NCBI GenBank assembly: GCA_934661195.1 | Contig: CAKUJD010000008.1 | Coordinates: forward strand, 39,090 to 103,089 | DNA from: an uncultured Muribaculaceae bacterium | Lineage (GTDB): Bacteria; Bacteroidota; Bacteroidia; Bacteroidales; Muribaculaceae | DNA: 64,000 nucleotides | Direction: 5' to 3' | Shown: positions 59,566-64,000 of the stretch, piece by piece | How the letters are laid out: every line of letters starts with the position of its first letter | Position numbering within the stretch: the first letter of the stretch is position 1 | Position numbers and translations under genes: made by a program | The notes under the pieces: model-generated | What the model was told of the DNA's origin: nothing | The model's database searches: none | The model's input: the letters and a program-made list of their open reading frames with translations, nothing else

Positions 59566-60465
59566 ATGACCGCAAGTAAAATCGAAATTCACAAAGTATG
59601 TGAGTATTGTGGGAAGACGTTTGTCGCATGGAAATCTACGACACGCTTTTGTAGTAAGACGTGCAATTCAAGAGCCTACAAGCAATTGAGGCGAGAGCAA
59701 CGAGTTGCCGCCATAGAAAAGGGAACAAACATCCGACCTATTCAGAAAATCAAAGACAAAACAATTTTGTCGCCCAAGGAAGCGGCAGTCCTATTGGGAT
59801 TGTCTACTCGTAATGTCTATTACCTTATTGATAAAGGTTTGCTAAAAGCCTCTCACCTTAGCACTCGCATCACTCTCATCAAAAGAAATGATATTGAAGT
59901 GATGCTTGATGCCAACCTCGAAAAACGGAAAAGACAATCAATCCATCCAATCACCGAGTTCTACACGACCGCTGAAATCCTTGATAAGTATGGCATCAGC
60001 GAGTCTGGCTTGTATAAGATAGCCAAGAACGAGAACTTTCCGAAAGTGTTTCAGCGTGGAAAGTCTTATTGGAGTAAGAAGCATGTAGACGCTTACTTTT
60101 CCAAGAAAGCCGTGGACGCAAGCATCACGGAGTGGTATTCTGTGGCAGAAATGAAAAAGAAGTTCCACATGACCACCACTGCTGTCTATACCTTTGTTTC
60201 AAACTTCAAGATACCCAAGAAGCGGATAAAGAAGGAAGTGTTCTACTCCAAGCTCCATGTGGATATTTCCAAGGGAATAGCCGAACCTGACGCGCCACAA
60301 TACTACACCATAAAGGAGGCGATGGCAAAGTTTCATGTCACCCGTGACCAACTTTATCATTATTCCAAGACCTACAACATTCCCAAGGTACAAGAAGGTA
60401 AGTATGTGAAATTGTCCAAGAAAGAGTTGGACGAATTGTTCACACCTCCTGTTATCGAGCGGTAA
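59566..60465 (+). CDS. Mobile-element regulator with zinc ribbon and four helix-turn-helix repeats
   Basis: 299 residues. N-terminal zinc-ribbon VCEYCGKTF..KSTTRFCSKTC (residues 11-33) with CxxC and CxxxC pairs. Then four excisionase/MerR-like HTH units of 50-60 residues: LSPKEAAVLLGLSTRNVYYLIDKG, FYTTAEILDKYGISESGLYKIA, WYSVAEMKKKFHMTTTAVYTFV, YYTIKEAMAKFHVTRDQLYHYS, starting near 68, 127, 184 and 245. Each unit has a basic wing. Such a chain of DNA-binding domains could span several closely spaced operators. Two such arrays (GGTTAT, four sites each) lie downstream in the same element, so this protein is my candidate for the factor that reads them. Confidence 0.7.
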   Translation: MTASKIEIHKVCEYCGKTFVAWKSTTRFCSKTCNSRAYKQLRREQRVAAIEKGTNIRPIQKIKDKTILSPKEAAVLLGLSTRNVYYLIDKGLLKASHLSTRITLIKRNDIEVMLDANLEKRKRQSIHPITEFYTTAEILDKYGISESGLYKIAKNENFPKVFQRGKSYWSKKHVDAYFSKKAVDASITEWYSVAEMKKKFHMTTTAVYTFVSNFKIPKKRIKKEVFYSKLHVDISKGIAEPDAPQYYTIKEAMAKFHVTRDQLYHYSKTYNIPKVQEGKYVKLSKKELDELFTPPVIER

Positions 60466-60543
60466 GGTTATGGTTATATCTTACTTGTCTGCGGTTATCT
60501 CACGAATAACCCGACACTGCAAGAATAGCCACCTTACTTTGCA
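60466..60543 (+). promoter_or_regulatory. GGTTAT operator array and promoter of the integrase gene
   Basis: GGTTAT at 60472-60477 (and a further copy at 60466), 60493-60498, inverted ATAACC at 60506-60511, ATAGCC at 60525-60530, then TTACTTTG at 60534-60541. Offsets from 60493 are -21, 0, +13 and +32, with ACTTTGCA at +43. The same spacings recur exactly in the array before the excisionase-type gene at 62702. Confidence 0.8.
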
Positions 60544-60583
60544 CGCACATTCAATCACAAAACATCAAAACATAAATATTATT

Positions 60584-61696
60584 ATGCCACACTATCACAC
60601 ATGCACCACGGTGTCTCTACTCCGACGCCCCATCACCAACGGACGCTTGTCCTTGTACCTTGACTTCTATCCTGCCATCCGCAATCCCGAAACAATGAAG
60701 ATGACACGCAGGGAGTATTTGGGTATATACATCTTTGCCAAACCAAAGAATGATGCCGAACGGGAGTTCAACCGTTCAATGATTGAGCGAGCCGAGGCCA
60801 TACGCTGTATGAGAGTCACCTCGCTCATCAACGAGAAGTTTGACTTCCTTGACCATGAGAAGATGAAGAGCGACTTCCTTGCCTACTATAAGAAGAAATG
60901 TAAAGGACAGGACCAGAAATGGGATATCGTGTACAAGCATTTCTGCAACTTCGTGCAAGGCCATTGCACTTGTGGAGAGGTGACGGTAGACCTCTGCAAG
61001 AATTTCCGTGAATACTTGCTCGGTGCAAACCAGCTCCGACTCACACATCTTAAAATCAGCAAGAACTCGGCAGCTGGTTATTATTCCACATTCCGTGGTT
61101 TCCTCAACATTGCCTATCGTGAAAAAATGATTAAGGAGAATGTGAACGATTTCTTGGAGAAGATTGATACAGACGATGTGCGTAAGGAATTCTTAACCTC
61201 TGCAGAACTGAAGCAACTGGCGGCCACTCCGTGCGACATTCCAGTGTTGAAACGAGCCTCGCTGTTCTCATGCCTTACAGGACTGCGCATCAGCGACATT
61301 CTCAATCTCACATGGGATGACATCCAGTTGGCTCCCGACCTGGGCTATTGTGTCCGCATCCGGATACAAAAGATGGACACTGAAACAATGCTCCCCATCA
61401 GCGATGAAGCCTTACAACTCTGTGGCGAGCATACCGATGGAAAAGTGTTTCGTGGACTCACCCGAAGCATGGTGAATTATCCACTCCACAAATGGATAGC
61501 TGCAGCTGGTATCAAAAAGCATATCTCATTCCATTGCTTCCGCCATACTTACGCCACGTTGCAGATTGCCTCAGGCACAGACATTTACACGGTCAGCAAG
61601 ATGCTCGTTCACAAGAATGTAACCACCACACAAATCTATGCAGACCTTGTGAATGACAAGAAACGTGAGACGGTCGGCAGGATTACATTGAAGTAA
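60584..61696 (+). CDS. Tyrosine recombinase/integrase of the mnmE-adjacent element
   Basis: 370 residues from the ATG at 60584. N-terminal arm-binding (residues 1-90), SAM-like core-binding domain (95-200), catalytic domain with R235 in LTGLRISDIL, K263 region, H317 and R320 in SFHCFRHTYATLQ, H343 in LVHKNV and Y352 in TQIYADL. Shorter and not closely similar to the two integrases of the first element. The neighbouring gene 3' end (mnmE) fits its likely attachment site. Followed by a terminator. Confidence 0.92.
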   Translation: MPHYHTCTTVSLLRRPITNGRLSLYLDFYPAIRNPETMKMTRREYLGIYIFAKPKNDAEREFNRSMIERAEAIRCMRVTSLINEKFDFLDHEKMKSDFLAYYKKKCKGQDQKWDIVYKHFCNFVQGHCTCGEVTVDLCKNFREYLLGANQLRLTHLKISKNSAAGYYSTFRGFLNIAYREKMIKENVNDFLEKIDTDDVRKEFLTSAELKQLAATPCDIPVLKRASLFSCLTGLRISDILNLTWDDIQLAPDLGYCVRIRIQKMDTETMLPISDEALQLCGEHTDGKVFRGLTRSMVNYPLHKWIAAAGIKKHISFHCFRHTYATLQIASGTDIYTVSKMLVHKNVTTTQIYADLVNDKKRETVGRITLK

Positions 61697-61761
61697 GATG
61701 TTCTGAATATTTTGGAAGTCCACGCTTTATAGTTGATGACGAAAAGGCTTGGACTTTATTT

Positions 61762-61800
61762 ATTGGTTCTATTCACCCTTCTGGATAGAACCAATTTTGC
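61762..61800 (+). terminator. Terminator after the integrase gene
   Basis: Perfect 11-base arms ATTGGTTCTAT (61762-61772) and ATAGAACCAAT (61785-61795), then TTTTGCTTTTT. Confidence 0.88.
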
Positions 61801-61862
61801 TTTTTGCCCTTCAAAGAGGTTGTTATCTGATAGTTCTTTCTATTCTATGCTTGCATGCACAA

Positions 61863-61870
61863 TAACTTTG
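61863..61870 (+). promoter_or_regulatory. -7 box of the membrane protein gene at 61902
   Basis: TAACTTTG, 31 bases before the ATG. -33 element uncertain. Confidence 0.5.
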
Positions 61871-61901
61871 TATTAACAAAGCTCACAAAATCATATCATT
61901 T

Positions 61902-62591
61902 ATGAACATTACAAAGATAGTAGTAGCCAACATTTACTCGATGATGACGCTGTTCGTTTGCGCCGTCTCCTATATCTATGTCGTTAATGGATTGAAGTGC
62001 CACGTGGTGTTGGGAATATGTTCCATTGGTATTGAGGGTATCATCTCTCATTCTGTTTATGTTGCTCTATTGTCTGTGTGTAAGAAAAGAAAGATAAGGT
62101 GTAAGCCGATAATCAGAAAGTCCGCTATTTCAGAAGATACCAGCAAAAGGTCTAAACCTGTGAAGGCTGAAGATTGCAATGATTTGCCCGTACAAGAATT
62201 CAAGACAAAGGAAGCTACTCGACAAATGGCTGTCACTCAATGCAAGGAATACATCGAAAAGGTCATTGCGCAATATTTCCCCGAAGATATCACGCCCCAG
62301 CTATTGCGTCTGGTTGAAGAGTACGCCAATGGCATTATTAGATGCTCACCTATTATGATTGGTATCAACGACACGAAAGGACTTCGCCCTATTGACTTCT
62401 ACCACTTGATTTGGAATCTGTGGACTCGATTGAACTCCTTAGACCGAAGGGCATCATGCCGTTTTATCAAGAACGCTTTTCCAAAGATTCTTGAAAACAC
62501 CAACGAGGAGACTATCTATCGCAAGATGAACGACGCTTACGCAAAATGCACCATAGAGAACATTCCTAAAGACAAGCCTCTGGTAACATGA
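61902..62591 (+). CDS. Small membrane protein of the element, function unknown
   Basis: 229 residues. Two hydrophobic segments near the N-terminus (about 7-28 and 34-57: MMTLFVCAVSYIYVVNG and VVLGICSIGIEGIISHSVYVALLSV), then a basic stretch and a soluble C-terminal domain of about 150 residues (QYFPEDITPQLLRLVEEYANGI, DTKGLRPIDFYHLIWNLW, RASCRFIKNAFPKILEN). I do not recognise the family. The soluble part is helical. It is in its own transcription unit between the integrase and the excisionase-type module; a role in element entry or exclusion is possible but not shown. Confidence 0.65.
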   Translation: MNITKIVVANIYSMMTLFVCAVSYIYVVNGLKCHVVLGICSIGIEGIISHSVYVALLSVCKKRKIRCKPIIRKSAISEDTSKRSKPVKAEDCNDLPVQEFKTKEATRQMAVTQCKEYIEKVIAQYFPEDITPQLLRLVEEYANGIIRCSPIMIGINDTKGLRPIDFYHLIWNLWTRLNSLDRRASCRFIKNAFPKILENTNEETIYRKMNDAYAKCTIENIPKDKPLVT

Positions 62592-62603
62592 GGATTGAGT
62601 TAC

Positions 62604-62675
62604 GGTTATAGCTCACCAACTAGCGGTTATCTATGAAATAACCATCTGGAAGAAGAATAACCACAGAACTTTGCA
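62604..62675 (+). promoter_or_regulatory. GGTTAT operator array and promoter of the excisionase/replication module
   Basis: GGTTAT at 62604-62609 and 62625-62630, inverted ATAACC at 62638-62643 and 62657-62662, ACTTTGCA at 62668-62675. Offsets from 62625 are -21, 0, +13, +32 and +43, the same as in the integrase promoter array. Confidence 0.8.
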
Positions 62676-62701
62676 GCACGAAACATCAAAATCCAAAAGG
62701 T

Positions 62702-63067
62702 ATGGACAACATCACATTCGAGGCAATGCCTCAGGCTATTTCTGAACTGATTCAGAAAGTTGACACGCTGCAAAGTACAGTAGCAGCGTTGCAGAAACAT
62801 TGTAACAAACCACAAGAAGAACCGATGATTGGCATTAATGAAGCGTGCAAGATTCTCGGCCGGGCCAAGTCCACGGTCTATGCGCTCACGCAAGCACACA
62901 AGATACCATTCTATCAGCCAGGAAAGATGCTCCAATTCAAACGCTCGGAGTTGATGGCGTGGATGGAAAGTGCCAAGCAAGGTTCTTCTTCCCAGACAAA
63001 AGAAAGTATTGTCGAGCAGATGCGCAGCACTGTAAGACACAAGCCGAAATCTAATTGGGGAATGTAA
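62702..63067 (+). CDS. Excisionase-like helix-turn-helix protein of the second element
   Basis: 121 residues. N-terminal coiled segment (EAMPQAISELIQKVDTLQ, residues 7-24), then a MerR/Xis-type HTH (MIGINEACKILGRAKSTVYALTQ, then IPFYQPGKMLQFKRSELMAWMES, residues 42-92). Start follows the operator array by 27 bases. Same position in its module as the protein at 22184-22591. Confidence 0.8.
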   Translation: MDNITFEAMPQAISELIQKVDTLQSTVAALQKHCNKPQEEPMIGINEACKILGRAKSTVYALTQAHKIPFYQPGKMLQFKRSELMAWMESAKQGSSSQTKESIVEQMRSTVRHKPKSNWGM

Positions 63068-63069
63068 AC

Positions 63070-63780
63070 ATGGAGTATATCAAGTTGATTAACCGCTATT
63101 GGGAAACCAATCGTAGCATGCAGTTTACCATGGCAGAGACAACGCTTTACTTTTATCTGCTCAATGAAGCGAACCGCAACTATTGGCAGATGCCTGTTGC
63201 TTGTGCCACAGCTATCATTTGTGCATCTACTGGCATGACAAAAGCCACGCTCATTCGTGCTCGCAACGGACTGAAGAAGAAAGGACTTATCGGCTTTACG
63301 GAGGGTGTTCAACATTCTCGTGCACCGACCTATCATATCCGCACATTTGAAACCGATGACGAAACTGCTGGCAGAACTGCTCATAATACTGATGCTGAAA
63401 CCACTCATGCAACCATTATTAAAGACAATAACATAAACAAAGAAATCTCTAATCACCACGCACGCATAAGCACTAACGATTTGGAAAGGATTTTAGTCGA
63501 TGATGTGGAATGGCAGAAGAACATTATCAGTCAACTGAACAATCATCAAATATCTGAGCCAACACACATCATTCCATACATCCGCAAGTTCTTTTCCTAC
63601 CTTCGTATCTGCAAGGTTACGGAGAAGGAAGAGTCAGACTGCCGCAGTCATTTCTTCAACAAGATGAAAAAAGAATATCTCAAAACAAATAACATCAATT
63701 TTAACAAGCAAAATTATGAAAGTAAACGAAGTATTGAAGTCGCAGCTACTTCACCGCAAGCCTATGAAGGCTCGTTTTAA
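63070..63780 (+). CDS. Replication-initiator-like winged-helix protein of the second element
   Basis: 236 residues from the ATG at 63070 (a TTG at 63055 is less likely). N-terminal winged HTH with LYFYLLNEANRNYW, then ACATAIICASTGMTKATLIRARNGLKKKGLIGF, matching the protein at 21714-22187. C-terminal half has a helical extension (SYLRICKVTEKEESDCRSHFFNKM) not seen in that protein. Probably initiates element replication together with the following ATPase. It overlaps that gene by 17 bases, the same overlap as in the first element. Confidence 0.72.
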   Translation: MEYIKLINRYWETNRSMQFTMAETTLYFYLLNEANRNYWQMPVACATAIICASTGMTKATLIRARNGLKKKGLIGFTEGVQHSRAPTYHIRTFETDDETAGRTAHNTDAETTHATIIKDNNINKEISNHHARISTNDLERILVDDVEWQKNIISQLNNHQISEPTHIIPYIRKFFSYLRICKVTEKEESDCRSHFFNKMKKEYLKTNNINFNKQNYESKRSIEVAATSPQAYEGSF

Positions 63781-64000
63781 GTTGCCAATGAACAGCGAAA
63801 CGGCAGCTCGATATCTTACAGCAGCCATCTCGGCAGAAGTGGAATATCGCAACCGCACATTTCGGTATAGCGATGAGTTGCATAAACAAATTGCAAGTGT
63901 TGCCAACTGGCTTTGTGGCATGTCCGGAAAGAACAGTCTCTTGCTTGCAGGCGGTTGTGGCAATGGCAAGACCACATTTGTCTATGCCATGCAGAACCTC
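63764..64000 (+). CDS. DnaC/IstB-like ATPase of the second element, 5' part (3' end outside window)
   Basis: The window ends 237 bases into this gene, inside the ATPase domain. Starting from the ATG at 63764, chosen because it gives MKARFKLPMN, matching the MTARFRLPMN start of the homologue at 21730, with the same 17-base overlap. An ATG at 63716 is in the same frame. Walker A GGCGNGKTT near residue 64 is visible. Expected to load helicase on element DNA. Confidence 0.78.
   Translation, partial: MKARFKLPMNSETAARYLTAAISAEVEYRNRTFRYSDELHKQIASVANWLCGMSGKNSLLLAGGCGNGKTTFVYAMQNL

Noticed and set aside
1..64000. CRISPR array or cas genes
   Set aside because: No regularly spaced direct repeats with unique spacers and no Cas motifs in the window.

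Overview
The window comes from a high-GC member of the Bacteroidales, most like Muribaculaceae/Prevotellaceae. The evidence is: Bacteroidetes-type promoters (TAnnTTTG -7 boxes, weak Shine-Dalgarno signals), BspA-like leucine-rich surface proteins with C-terminal sorting-like tails, a UpxY-family antiterminator heading a glycan locus, BACON and DUF3256-type proteins, and mobile elements of the Bacteroides integrase/MobV kind. Two compositions alternate. GC-rich core (about 1-1.95 kb and 34.3-59.3 kb) carries housekeeping genes. AT-richer accessory DNA (about 3-34.2 kb and 59.3 kb to the end) carries a glycan locus, two mobile elements and an unusual membrane/GTPase operon.

Layout. 1-1917: end of one LRR protein and a complete BspA-like LRR protein. 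1918-3075: no convincing gene, one orphan promoter. 3076-18657 (minus strand): one tightly coupled operon read from a UpxY-like antiterminator at 18.7 kb down to an XRE regulator. It holds a UDP-HexNAc dehydrogenase, two sugar-nucleotide epimerase/decarboxylases, five radical SAM enzymes of different subfamilies, a methyltransferase, and four glycosyltransferase genes, two of them fusions (GT4-NodB deacetylase and GT8-like-TupA ATP-grasp). No flippase, polymerase or initiating phosphoglycosyltransferase is visible. 18857-28129 (minus): mobilizable element with MobV relaxase, DnaC-like loader, replication-type HTH protein, excisionase-like HTH, a three-gene AbiE toxin-antitoxin operon and two tandem tyrosine recombinases. 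28408-34160 (plus): six-gene operon of a multi-pass membrane protein, a P-loop GTPase, a coiled-coil membrane protein, a retropepsin-like lipoprotein, a MORN-type membrane protein and a BACON-type exported protein. This is the best candidate here for an undescribed system.

34364-59286 is core: xseA/xseB, hydrolases, a THUMP-like methyltransferase, aspS, a WYL regulator divergent from rtcB with a striking shared operator, tRNA-Pro, an M48 protease, Mrp, trmB, a second BspA-like protein, a peroxiredoxin, an esterase, a Nif3-like protein, a zinc-ribbon protein, and a copper locus (metal-sensing AraC protein, a CopA that lacks its nucleotide-binding domain, CopZ). Two tandem NUC1-type nucleases and mnmE follow. 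A second integrative element starts immediately downstream of mnmE. It has a multi-HTH zinc-ribbon protein, a tyrosine recombinase, and an excisionase/replication/DnaC module that mirrors the one in the first element and runs off the window. Its integrase and excisionase promoters share a four-site operator array with identical spacing.

All functional calls come from reading motifs; no database or structure search was run.
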